Source: Pseudofabraea citricarpa
Lineage: Eukaryota; Ascomycota; Leotiomycetes; Helotiales; Dermateaceae
Reading direction: 5' to 3'
NCBI GenBank assembly: GCA_029641185.1
Contig: JAPWGK010000006.1
Coordinates: 1,054,001 to 1,118,000, forward strand
Length of the DNA: 64,000 nucleotides
A program made the position numbers and the translations under genes. This document shows, in pieces, positions 1 through 11,234 of the stretch (its first letter is position 1; each line of letters opens with the position of its first letter). The notes beneath the pieces were generated by a model. That model did not search any database. It was not told the origin of the DNA and was given only the letters and a program-made list of their open reading frames with translations.

Positions 1-763
1 CAAGGTAGAGAACAGGTGTTTCTCCAATCACAAGTGCATTCCGGCTGCTGCAAATATTGGCTACATGCGCACGTTGTGCTAGTGTTGATGATGATTCGTT
101 AGATCACTAATGAGTTCAGCACTGCTGAGCCACACCATCCGGACTTCTTGGCGAATGAGGAAAGTCGGCACACGAGTCTTCCCAAGTGCCTACAGCCTAC
201 TTTCCCGAGCTACCTCCTATAGGTACTTTACTTCAATCTCTCAGAGCACTTTCACTACAATGCAGGACAGAAGATCTGCTTTTACTATGTTTTATTGGAT
301 TGTGTGTAGTACTGTCCCCAACTACCTATATCATAACCCATTTTCGTTTCTCATGTCTCTGTATGCTTCCACCGTGGTTGTATCCCGTGCATCCATACGC
401 TGAAAGAAAGGTATCAAGAAGAATGAGTCTTCAGCAGATGCTAAGTGTTCTGTCTTGCGATATGACGAGAGAAGTATTCTAGACAGAAAACACTTTTAAA
501 ACACACACTATAAACCTGATAATTGCAAAGAACTCCCCCAACTAAGAGACTATTGTTCTTTATGAACGTGATATCATCGGGAAAAAGGAGAAAGTGCCCA
601 CTATCCAGAGGGAAACTGCAGTATAGTGTCTGCATGTCGTAGAGCCAACTCAGAGGCCATACATGTCCCAGCCATCAAAAGCCGCATTCGGAGGACCATA
701 TTTTTTGGCAGAGACATCCTCATTCTCGACTTCCGCATGGTCGATCCTTAGCTCTTCCTCAAG
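1..763. other. Intergenic, 3' flank of CRM1
   Basis: Only short overlapping open frames under 100 codons are present, on both strands, with no recognisable domain. I see no gene here. The right part is presumably the 3' untranslated region of the CRM1 gene that follows on the minus strand. Confidence 0.5.
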
Positions 764-3700
764 TCACAATTCATCGTCATCCTCTGCAATCTCAGAAGGC
801 TTGAGGAGACCACTAATCTTAGACAATCGTTCGCGCTCTGCTGCCTTGGCGTCTTTCTCCTGTTGCTCCTTCTCATCGGCATAGAGCTCTGTATTGTCTC
901 CTGAGAACTCCTTCAATTGAATGAGGAAGTCACGGAGATTGAGCTTGAACTTATCAACATGATTGTTCAACTCAAACAGGCCCTGGACAAAGCCCTTGAT
1001 TTGTGCGCTAACGGCGAGTTAGTGACGCGATGAAAATATAGGATTAATGGTACTTACGGTTGAAGATTAGGGAAAGCAGTGTGCAACAAATTTGCAACAA
1101 AAGTACCCAGAAATTCTTTATTGCTCGTTCCAGCAGGTGCTTGTTCCGAATTGTAGATGGGGCCTTGGATTTTAGGTGCAGTCCCATCAGCGGGTTGGAC
1201 GAAGTAGAACAGTTTGGATAAGAGTAGAGCTTGTGATTTGAAACCAGCCTTGTGGTCCGTGTCGGTGAGCACAAAGAAGACATCCTGAAGGATTGGGACA
1301 AAGAATTGTTGGAAGAAGGCGTTGGACGTGCCGGCGTCGGTTTCGGCGATATTAGAAACCAGCTCAATGCACATGTTCAATCCGGCATACTCGACTTCAC
1401 GATTGTCATGCTTGCTTGCCCACATACATGAGTCGATAACAAACTTAAATTGTCGGTTGTCCAACTTGAGAAGGGCTATGCAAAAGTTAGCAGAGAAAAC
1501 TAAAAGTGGGTTTATGGTACGAACCAGGGAAACAGTGGAGGTTGATAGCACGGAGAAGAGTGAAAAATTCTACTCTGTGCTCGGGGAATTCTGAAAAGTC
1601 CTTGTTGATCATCTCAAGAGTGCATTCAAAGACGTTCTGCATGATGGTTGGTACTTGATCCTCCATGAGGCCCTATTTATTGGTCAGTGAAACTCCCATA
1701 GACTCAGATAGCAAACAAATTTAGTATTGGAAGAAAAAGGGGATGCACCAAGGTGTATTTTGAGCGGTAGGGGGTCCAACGTACTGAAAGCTTGGTAATG
1801 ATTGTTGACATGACCTTAAGAACTTCGGCATCTCTGGCATTAGGGACATTGCGGTTGTAATCAACCAAGACTGCATCAAGAAGTGCAGGAACAATGTTGG
1901 TTCGAACCATCTCAAGGTCGTCAGCTCTCTCAACGTAAGTCTCAATGAGCTTCAATATCTCTTTCTTGATTGTTCGCAGTCCTCGGACCTTGGGCATCTT
2001 AGTTGCGATTTCACCTATATACTGTTAGCCTCATGTTTCTTTATATAGAAAGAGATCATACCATCTCGTGCAACTGCTTCGGAGATCATCTGACTTGTCG
2101 CACGGTACATCGATAACATGTCAAGGTAAATTCTACCAATCTGTGGGTAGAAATAACTCCCGATGGATGAACATGCTGAGACGTTAGTCTTCATGACATT
2201 TCCAATGACCTTGATAGTATCGGCATCCTGTAAGATTGAAGGATTCGCCGTTGCTTGTTGAATAATAGCGTCCCATGCTGCGTTGGGATACGACATCAAT
2301 TCAGCAATGAGTCTCTCTTGAGCGTTCTTCTGGGGCTGAGCAGCAATCATATAACCGCAGGCCTCATAGAAAGTGTGAACTTGTTGTGGCGACAGATCAC
2401 AAGTGATTTTGCGCATGGTCTTGACAATCTCCTCAATGAATGGCTCCGACTCGCCAGGCTGGAGAGCAACAAAGTGTCGTTTGCATTGACGAGCGATTTT
2501 GATGAACGTATCGCAAGCCATATCTTGGACACCCTCATGGGATTCATGCATGAACTCGAAGAGCTTGTTGACCACCGTCTTCAAGAACTTCCAATGTGCC
2601 TTCAAGAATCGTGGATATTGACCAACAATATACATGATGTTACTTGCAACAACAGCTTTGTTATCTTTGCCACGCTTCATCTCGGTCAAGCCCAGGAGAT
2701 CTTTGATGACGGTCACCAAAAAGCGCTTCTCTGTCTCTTCGTTCATGGCAAGAGAGATAGATCCAATAGCCCAGCAAAGAGTATTGCAGTTTGCCCAAGA
2801 CCACTCAGTACCATCGACTTGGCGTGCCAACTTATCTGTCATGATGTTCTCGGTGTCTACGACATCAAGATGGGTGAGGTACACCAAGCACTCTCTGGTA
2901 GTCTTGTATAGTTGAATTGTATCACTCTCCTTCACAAACTCTCTCACGATTTCTCCTTCGTCGTTCTCAACGATCAACACTTCCTCAGGTCGTACCATCT
3001 TCTCGATCATAACAACCCTGAGATTGGATAACACTTCGTTATACTTGTGTTTCCGTAAAGGATAGTTGGCAAGAAGACTTGGGTTTGGTGCACCAGCGTT
3101 TGAGAGGCCTCCAACACCCATGCTGATCAAAGGATTACTGTCGGTGATTGGAAGCGATTGCATCTCCTCGTACAGGTCTTGAACCAATTTGGTCCAGTAC
3201 TCCAGGCAAATCTTGAAGATTTCTCGATCATCGATTTGCGAGATTCGGATTAGGTAGAAGTGAGCGTGCGTGAGGAAGTCTCGATTTGGCAAGTTTTCTA
3301 TTAGCTAAAAACAAAAGGGTCAGTATATTATCATATTTGTGGACAAGAACAAACTTACGCCAAGGTGAACACTGAAAAAGTTGCAGAGGAATAGTGCCAG
3401 ATTCTGGATGAATTCTTGGTCTTTCGAGTTGCTGGAGTTGTAGGTAGACTTGAGGTCAAGTGATAAGGGGATTATGTTCGAGATAGTAGTCAAGACTTCG
3501 GTAAACATCTGAACGAGCTTCTCATCATAAGCATTTTGTTGTCCAGTTTGGAGGCCACCAATTTCTGTCAGGCACTTCAAAGTAACATTTCTGAATTCTG
3601 CTGTTTCTAAGAATCGTGTCCGAAGGGTGTCAATGATTGGCGTCTCAAAAATATAACCAAGTGGAATCCAGTTGAAAAAGCGTAGAAGTGTTTCCAGAGT

Positions 3701-4548
3701 GGCCTTGATTAGACTAGATTGGGTAGCGCTGTTCAACACTTCATTGCAAAGCTGAAAGATTGAGGAGAACTCGGCACACATAGTGCTCTTCAAGTTCTTC
3801 GTCTTCGTCGAGGTCATTTGATCTGCCGAGTAGTCGAAGACCTCTTCGGATAGCAGCCGCAGAATGGACATATTGTTCTCGCAAATGGACAGACTCGTGT
3901 GACAAGAAGAGATGATCTCGTTGATGAAGGTAGGCCAATTGTGAGGCCATTCTTGCTTGAGAATGGAGACCAAGACGAGGTTGAGCTTGTTCAGCAAGGT
4001 TCGCTGTGTTTTAAGGGATTCTTCGGAGCTTGAGCATTGAATGATGAAATTGACGACAAAGTTTCGAATTCCTATAAGCAATAAGTATTGTACTGACAGT
4101 TAGAACCTCTGTACCAACCTTGACACTGTTCCTTTGGTAGAACCTTCCATCTAGTCGTAATAACACTATCGAGTACCTGCAAACCCAAGTCTAGAGAATT
4201 TGTCAGCGCCTTTGGCAGCACGCCGAGGTTGGATCGGACAAACATTTGGTTTGTGGATATGTAGCTTCCTGGAGGATCTTATCGACTAGGAGCCACGCAT
4301 CCGGGTCCTCCTTGAACTATTCCCAACTATCAGTATTCGGCGCAAGGCAGAGAGGCTCATGGGCGCAATGGCCTGTTCGTACCTGATTGAGAGTAGCTTG
4401 TGCAGCTTTTTGCTATGTTCCAACGCGTTAGCAGATTCGCCTTATGCCATGTATTTCCTGCAGGACTATGGCGTGTACTAACCGCTTCTCCTCGGCCTTC
4501 GTAGAACTGACGGACCGTCGCGTCAAGCTCTTCTATGGTTGGAGCCAT
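764..4548 (-). CDS. CRM1: Exportin-1 (CRM1/XPO1), nuclear export receptor
   Basis: This karyopherin binds leucine-rich nuclear export signals together with Ran-GTP and carries proteins and RNPs out through the nuclear pore. I read ten exons on the minus strand: 4548-4483, 4412-4383, 4316-4244, 4190-4119, 4071-3359, 3304-2062, 2014-1785, 1672-1525, 1475-1058 and 1007-764. They sum to 1078 codons, the usual family length. The importin-beta N-terminal region lies in the first 110 residues. The HEAT 11-12 export-signal groove contains [20 protein letters not shown] (about 528-547), followed by [20 protein letters not shown]. The CRM1 C-terminal region includes [13 protein letters not shown]. Residue 525, in [13 protein letters not shown], is threonine; leptomycin-sensitive orthologues have the reactive cysteine here. 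The start [18 protein letters not shown] fits fungal orthologues. Four small exons sit at the 5' end. Confidence 0.96.
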
Positions 4549-5446
4549 CTTCGCGGTCTTAGCTGTGATGGTCGTCCCTCTCTCGCAGCGATAATAACTT
4601 CGGATGGATGAAGTTGAGGATTCAAAGCTTGCGCTCGTAGAGCAAGTCTTGTGCAGCTGACTTTGGTTGGTGTTGGTAGAGAGTTCGCAAAGTTGAAGGT
4701 GGCAGGCAGTTGAGCCGCTTTTGCAGTGCCCCGCCAGTACTCCACGCTAATCTCTGATATGGAGCCACGTGATTACGCTGGGGGTGACGTTTTTCCGGCC
4801 TTCTTATACTGTTCTACTTGGCTTTGGAACAATGGGAATAGGGTTTTGAGTTTTGCCTCAGGGCTTGAGTCATTCCGGCGGCTTCAATGTATGGGTTATC
4901 TGAAATTCCTTCTTCTTCTATCGGAAGCTATGCTACTCTTTATGCTTCTCTCATACGATAAAATTGAATGAAATATCTCGGATCTTCATCCTAGACTTTT
5001 TTGACAGGGAGCTCCGACAACATGATCTCTAGCCTCTCGGCATCGGGAAGATCCTATGTATGTCCAAGCCTCAACGGCAATAGTGCAAACATTATTCACC
5101 TTCCTCTTTGCAGGAGAGATCCAGTTAGAAGACATCATCAGATCGGTAGGCTCTATGATATCCATTGCCGTCTATTCCTAACACAGCATTTAATAAGATG
5201 AGGATCTAGACTAATAGAAGCAAGGGATGCGTTGTGATGATCAGCTCAAAAGTTCAATATCGAGCTGTCACAGAGTAACACATTATTGTCTCACTTCATA
5301 AGAATCATTATCCAATCTTTATCAACTGGGACTTTGAATGCTGGAATATCTACATTTTGATATTTCGAGAATCGCCTTTTTAGACGCATCCTTTTCTTCT
5401 TTTTTCTATCCCAAATGCATAGCCAAAAATGAGGAACTACAATTAT
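4549..5446. other. Intergenic: CRM1 promoter side and aminotransferase 3' flank
   Basis: These 898 bases separate the CRM1 start codon from the stop of the next minus-strand gene. The part next to 4549 should hold the CRM1 promoter and leader. I saw only short non-conserved open frames and no RNA gene. Confidence 0.5.
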
Positions 5447-6988
5447 TTATGCTTTTTGATATCCCAAATCCGAGAGGCTAGTCTGTAAGGCTTCAAGAGC
5501 CCGGTCAATATCGTCACGGTTTGGATCAGTCTAAAACCAGTTAGTAGATATTCAACAACAATGAATGAGTGACTAACCACGCTGACACCCATATGACCAA
5601 ATCTGAAGTACTTTGTGGCAATCTCCTTGTGCAAGCCACCAGCAAAAACAACGCCTTTCTTCATCAATGCTGGCATGAGTTCAGGGACTGTAACCTTCTC
5701 TGGAAGATAAATAGCTGTCATTCCATTTGCTTGATCGGCAGGGTCAGAAGCTAATTGCTTCAAGCCGAGGTTGGCAACAGCCTTCTTGATTCTCTGGGAA
5801 GTGGCACGATGAGCAGCAAAGCGCTCTGAAAGCGGCTTGGAGAGAATCTGGGTCAGAGAAGTGTGTAGAGCGTGAATGAGTTGAGGCGAAGGTGTTGCAA
5901 AGTACGATGGCTTCTTCGCTTCATAGTTCTGCATGACTATTTTCCATAATAAGTATATGCAAAAAGAATAAGACAGGACAGCAGTTTGTTCTTACTAGGT
6001 AACCAGTTCTTGAAAGAAGCAAAGTAAGAACCAGGTGGTGATTTTCGGTTCTTGAAGCTCTCGATAGCCCGACCACTGTACATTGAGATGGATAGACCCG
6101 CAGGGCATCCGATAGCTTTTTGACTGGCGGTGATAACACCATCCAAATTCCACTTATCGAATTCAATCTCCTCGCATCCCACACTACAAACTCCGTCTAC
6201 AATGACCAAAGTCTCGGGAGAAACTCTGTGGACCAATTCTGACAGAGCCTTGAGCTCACTTAAAACACCAGTTGAGGTATCAACATGAGTAACTGTCAAG
6301 AGCTTGTACTTCTTCTCCTGGAGCGCTTTCTCGATTTCTGGGAGCTGAGGTCTTGAGCCAATAGGTGCCTTCAGCTGCGTAGCCTTTACCCCGTAAGTTT
6401 CGAAGCAGTCTGCAAACGAGTCTGCAAAGTAACCAGTGTGTAGAACCAACACATCATCACCAGGCTCTGCCAGATTTGCAGCTACCAGGTCCCATCCAAG
6501 TGTGCCAGAACCAGATATAACAAAGGGCTGGGCAGAAGGATCGGTTGTTTGGAAAAGTTTCCTCAGCATGGAAAGGGTCTCGCCGAAAGTGTTGACGAAG
6601 GGTCCTCCAACATGGCTCTCACTGTCACATTTTACACGTCAGTTGATGCAAAAGTTTAGAACGCAAGAGTCCATTGAATCTCAGTGACGAAGGCTTACCT
6701 GTAATGGCTCATGGCCTGTAGAACGGCATCATCGAATTCAATTGGGCCCGGGATGAGCAATGCGGGGTGGCTTGCTTGACTAGACATCTTGGATGGATTG
6801 AGAGAACTGCTACTCAGTCTTCGAGCGTACTGTGGTGATACTGTCTCTGCGAGGGGCAGTCTGTCGACAGAATATGGGGTATTGATGGGAATGGAGTATC
6901 GAGGATCCAGATGTCTAGAGATGACCGAAAGTCTCTTGGGAGGGGAAGCCACGATGGTGGGGTAAAGACCGAGCCTACGTAGAGCCAC
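5447..6988 (-). CDS. AGX1: Alanine-glyoxylate / serine-pyruvate aminotransferase
   Basis: This PLP-dependent fold-type I enzyme transfers the amino group of alanine to glyoxylate, giving glycine and pyruvate. Exons: 6787-6699 (or from 6988), 6621-5996, 5936-5578 and 5530-5447. From the inner ATG at 6787 the product is 385 aa, the usual length for yeast-type AGX1, starting MSSQASHPALLIPGPIEF. The Schiff-base lysine is in ITASQKAIGCPAG, about residue 198, preceded by the PLP-contacting stretch VIVDGVCSVG. An in-frame upstream ATG at 6988 would add 67 residues rich in Arg and Ser and nearly free of acidic residues (MALRRLGLYPTIV...), resembling a mitochondrial presequence. Two alternative starts could give mitochondrial and cytosolic or peroxisomal forms. 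The C-terminus (YQKA) is not a canonical PTS1. Confidence 0.9.
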
Positions 6989-7581
6989 GGTTGCGAGGGG
7001 GGTGCGGTGATTGTCCGATTGGACGAGGCAAGGCGATCTTCTGGGGTAAGAAGCTGTGGGCTTTTTGCTGAATTGGTATAAATGATCCTTCGAATATAGA
7101 TTGGGGGTTTCAATGGCAAGAAACGTGAATTATTAACAATTCGAAAAGGCGGCCATGTCCGACTCATCACCGCTACGCCGGCATTCGGAGATTTTATGAT
7201 TTACAGGGGTGGGGGGAGAACAGGGAGAGCTTCGACTGACTGTCTGTCTCCAAAGCAAAACAACACCACAGAAATGCTTGTCCTTGACCATCTGATGCTG
7301 CAATTTGCTACCTCTATTATACTACAGCTCTTCTATACCATGGCTTGCCTAGCACAGAGGCAATTCCACTACCGTATACATTGGACAAGATGTACGACAA
7401 AGCTGCCACAGGGAAGCTCTTTCCCTTCTCCGAGCGCTGCAGCTTTTAGGTATCTAGGTAGGTAGGTAGGTAGGTTTCTTGTAGGTAATCCTACCAGCTT
7501 TCATTCGTTCCAAAACATCCTTCATTTTCACCATCATAACCTATCATCACATGCCCTAGTACTCGTTAACATTATTCGTAG
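6989..7581. other. Divergent promoter region with a TAGG repeat
   Basis: This lies between the divergently transcribed aminotransferase and PAP2 genes and should carry both promoters. It holds a short tetranucleotide run of TAGG from about 7455 to 7474. No further gene was seen. Confidence 0.6.
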
Positions 7582-9086
7582 ATGCTCGCGCCTCTGAGTC
7601 CTCCAAGGGTAGTCTCAGTTGAGACACCCTTGGATCTCGACCAGCCATCCGGAGCAGTCGAGGGAAACGGGGACTACTTTGGATTGAAAAAGTCCGAAGT
7701 TGCAGAGCGGCCTTCAAGAACTATGTGGCAGGACATACTACTGTACATACAGACAGTCTGGATCGACATCGGTTGCATCGCCTTTGTCGCCATCTGTGTC
7801 GTACCTGTCCTATACATGCCAATTCTGTTCCCAGAACAGCGATTGGTACCGATGCGACCTCCGGTTGTAACTTTGGGAGACCAGGATATGAGCAACCTAT
7901 CTGACTTTGGCCTTCCTCCTGCATTGAGCTTCCCCAAAAGACCAGAACTGTTGCCGACGTGGGCGTGTGGTTTAATCGTTATCTTTGGACCCATTGCAAT
8001 CGTCTCGCTCTTCCAGATCAAGATACGCAGTCTATGGGACTTTCATGCTGGTACTGCGGGCATATTAAAGGCGGTTGTTGCAACGTGAGTTCATTAGTTG
8101 GTTGCACAAAGCTGACCCAAGTTGTAAATGTTTGATTGTTTGCTGCACTGCTGACTAGTTCACAACCACAGTACCTTCATACAAGTTCTCTTGAAACAAT
8201 TCATGGGTGGAGCTCGCCCTCACTTCGTCGATGTCTGTAAACCCGATCTGTCCATACTAAGCAAAGCCTTGTCTGATCGCCAATTGTTCTTCGACATAAG
8301 CGCATGTACCGGTGAGGATGCCAGCATCAATGTTGCGTAAGTCTGCGTTTCTATGCCATATTTCGAGGGGTTCCTAATTACCCCTACAGTCTGCAGAGCT
8401 TTCCGAGTGGCCATACAGCCAATTCCTTTGCCGTTGCATTGTTCCTGGCTTTGTATATGAACGCCAAGCTGAAGCCATTCGCTGACTATGGGGCCGACTT
8501 CTGGGCTTACATGGTTACAATACTTCCACTACTATGTGCGTCACTAATTTCAGGCTCAATGTTCATTTCTCATGTAAGTGCTATTCAAAATTGAATATTG
8601 TCGTTCACTAAGCCCACTAACAACTCTCAGCAACATCATGCCCACGATATCATTTTCGGTATATTGCTTGGCCTCCTCATGGGAACGCTCGCTTTCAGGT
8701 CCTCGTATGCTGCAATTCTTGATTTCCGCTACAATCATATTCCCCTACCACCAATGTCAACTCGCACGCGATTGTTGTATGCAGCTGGTACAAGCGATGG
8801 AGCTACCACGATGTTCATCCAGGATACTGGCCACCTACAAGTATGGGACTGGTGGGAACCTCTCGATAAAACCTCCAATTATAATAGACAGGTCGTATGG
8901 CTCCAGCGTACAAGATATCTTGGTTGTCAAAGGCAGGAGGGAAATGCAAGCGACTTGTCAGAAATCTGGCGAGAGGAGCGAGAACGTCAAAAAGAACATG
9001 CTCATAGATATCCTCTAGACGCCTCAACTCCACAAGCTCTTGTTGATAAGATCTTGCATACACTCAAAAAGGAAGACTATCAATGA
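7582..9086 (+). CDS. PAP2-superfamily membrane phosphatase (lipid phosphate phosphatase-like)
   Basis: Exons 7582-8084, 8172-8336, 8390-8573 and 8631-9086 give 435 aa. Several hydrophobic segments are visible (for example WIDIGCIAFVAICVVPVLYM and GLIVIFGPIAIVSLF), as in DPP1/LPP1-type enzymes that dephosphorylate phosphatidate or diacylglycerol pyrophosphate. Motif 1 is KQFMGGARPHF, matching K-x6-RP, at about 176-184. Motif 2 is SFPSGHT at about 226-232. Motif 3 is unusual: the stretch SMFISHQHHAHDI keeps an H-x3-D (H286, D290), but the arginine of S-R-x5-H is replaced by methionine (M280). That arginine contacts phosphate in characterised enzymes, so activity or substrate may differ. The third intron falls inside motif 3 and I read its junction as CAT|CAA. 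The C-terminal 130 residues are hydrophilic. Confidence 0.87.
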
Positions 9087-9258
9087 GGAATAGGTACCTT
9101 TTTACAACGACAAAAGGTTACTGGGATTGATCAGGGGCTGTCAAAACAGGGACTTTCACATACTCAGTGGTTCAGGACAAAACTCTTGGGTATATAGGAA
9201 TTCCTCTGTACAAATTTGAACATGCTACCAATTTTCAACTCCTGTCTATGCTCAAAGC

Positions 9259-10402
9259 CTACAAACCATGATCGATCTTCATATTCTCAACTCCCTTGCC
9301 AATGACCTCAATACCCCCAGCCATTTCAATCTCGAAGTCGAGATCAGGTTGTGCCTCAGCATAAAGAGCATTCTTCTCGCTAGCCATGCGGAAGTTGTAC
9401 TCAGCCTCCTCGTCGCTAACAACATGCTTCTTCAGATTCGGGTTACCTGCGCGAGCAGCCTCAACCTGTAGTTGAATTTGGCAACCTCTGTCCAAAAGCC
9501 CAAACAGAAAGCCAGCCTCATCAACAGTGCTTCCTACACTCAAAAGACCATGGTTCATCAAAATAGCACCCTTGTTCTTCTCACCTAGTGCCTTGGCAAT
9601 ATTTCTGCCTTCCTCTTCAGCAAAGACAATACCTCCATATGAGGAGTAAACAGCAATTGCACCATGCAAGTAGCAGATATCCTGGTGAAGCATATCCAAG
9701 CCCTCAGCGAATGCCGACCAAGCTCTACCGGCCATGGTATGGGCGTGGCATACAGCATGTACATCCGGGCGCGCCTTGTGGATCTCGCTGTGGATCAAGA
9801 AGCCTGCAGAGTTGGCTGGTCTGCTTCGGTTGCCACCAACGATCTTGCCATTCCGTACATCCAAGCACAAGAGATCGCTTGCTTTCATCAACCCGAAGTG
9901 CTTCCCTAACGGGTTCATCCAGATGTAGTGAGGGAATTCGGGGTCCCGCACAGAGATGTGACCGGACATACCCTCGGTGAAGCCCTTGCGGGCAAAGTCG
10001 CGGAAAGTCGCTGCTGTGTGGATGAGGATATGGGCGCGGTGCTCGGCATGGGTTTCAAAGGTGGGGATTCCTGGGAGGTTTGGTTAGCTATCTGAGATTT
10101 GCTACAGACTGTAAATAAACTGTTTTGAGGTCGTCCTGCATAGATTGAAGACTTTGTGTCCTCTGCAGCATATGAAAACGGCATGTCGTGTGTTCTCCTT
10201 GCACAGGTTTATAGACAGAATCTTCGAACCATCGAAGAAGATTGTATCGCAACATACCTGGCATAACTAGACCGCCATGGCTGATAGCCTCTAGAGGAGT
10301 CTTGTCCTCAGCACCATGGACATGAGTCTCAGGCTGCTTCGTAACCTCCGATTTCAGCGATACTGGTACAGTGACCAAGGATTCCGTAGCTGAAGGTGCC
10401 AT
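9259..10402 (-). CDS. Class II aldolase/adducin-family protein
   Basis: Two exons, 10402-10258 and 10070-9259, encode 318 aa starting [16 protein letters not shown]; an in-frame ATG at 10432 would add 10 residues. The aldolase II / adducin head domain occupies about residues 55-270. The zinc ligands of fuculose-1-phosphate-type aldolases appear conserved: [14 protein letters not shown] supplies the H-x-H pair and MNHGLLSVG the third histidine, with a glutamate in [11 protein letters not shown]. The protein therefore looks like an active metal-dependent aldolase or decarboxylase, unlike adducins that lost these residues. The natural substrate cannot be told from sequence. The gene is convergent with the PAP2 gene; their stops are about 170 bp apart. 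Confidence 0.88.
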
Positions 10403-11234
10403 GGTTTCGATTATGAAAACTTGTCTGTTCAATTCCGCAAACTAAATCAAAGACGGTGCAGAAACAAAAATAGAGATAGTACTTATTGGATTGCGGAGAA
10501 GTGGGAAAAAAGGAGGGAGAGATGGGGATGTCGAAATAAATGCTCCCAGGATGCACTGGTGTCTGTTCTGTTCAGATAGAGTTGGTCGAGTCTCGGTGCA
10601 TCTCATACGGCCCTCATCCCTCTCCTCACCCCTCACCCCACCTCGTTTTTCCTTGCCCGATAAGACATCTCCACGTCGGCCCGACCGCTGCTAGTAGCCT
10701 AGCACGCCGTACACGCCCTCTAATGTATTGTTGTATAGTATGAGCGCTGGCCGAAGGGGGAAAGTGGGGTTGATGACGGGCAGAGAGAGTGCTATTGTCG
10801 GCGTTGCTTGCCTCAATTACGATGTTCGGTGGGCTGCGTTGTGATTGGTAGGAGGATGCCTTCGACTCAAGATAAATTGGTGGTCGTTTCCGAGTTGTCA
10901 CGTGTGGCGACTAAACAAGTACGAGGTCGGATGAACCAGAGAAGAGATGGGATGAAATCAGAATCAGCTTTTTGATCTCAATGAAGAATGCGGTTAGTGG
11001 GGAAAAGGACAAGTGCTATACATACACTTTTCTCATTTCTGGACAGTTATATTTGTTTAATCGAAGGGGGCCTTGGCTAGACAAGACTGAAGACAAGACT
11101 GATAACATGATCAAGTGCTGATTCAGTCTGAAGGGCTTTCTTTCTCAATTCCTTGTCCGTTATTGCCACTCTCACAGTCCAACCCAAGCAAACTTTGTCA
11201 AAAAGACATTCCCTACAAATCAATTCACATCGAA
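10403..11234. other. Intergenic, promoter side of the aldolase gene
   Basis: About 830 bases upstream of the minus-strand aldolase start. It has pyrimidine/purine-rich tracts near 10600-10660 and only spurious short frames. No gene seen. Confidence 0.5.

Noticed and set aside
110..635. Overlapping 60-100 codon frames near the left edge
   Set aside because: Frames overlap on both strands, show no conserved blocks and have no supporting intron pattern; treated as chance.
2255..2911. A 218-codon plus-strand frame inside CRM1
   Set aside because: It is the antisense of the strongly conserved CRM1 exon 6 and has no family of its own.
10442..10901. Several short frames on both strands upstream of the aldolase gene
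   Set aside because: Low complexity, mutually overlapping, no domains; promoter DNA is the better reading.
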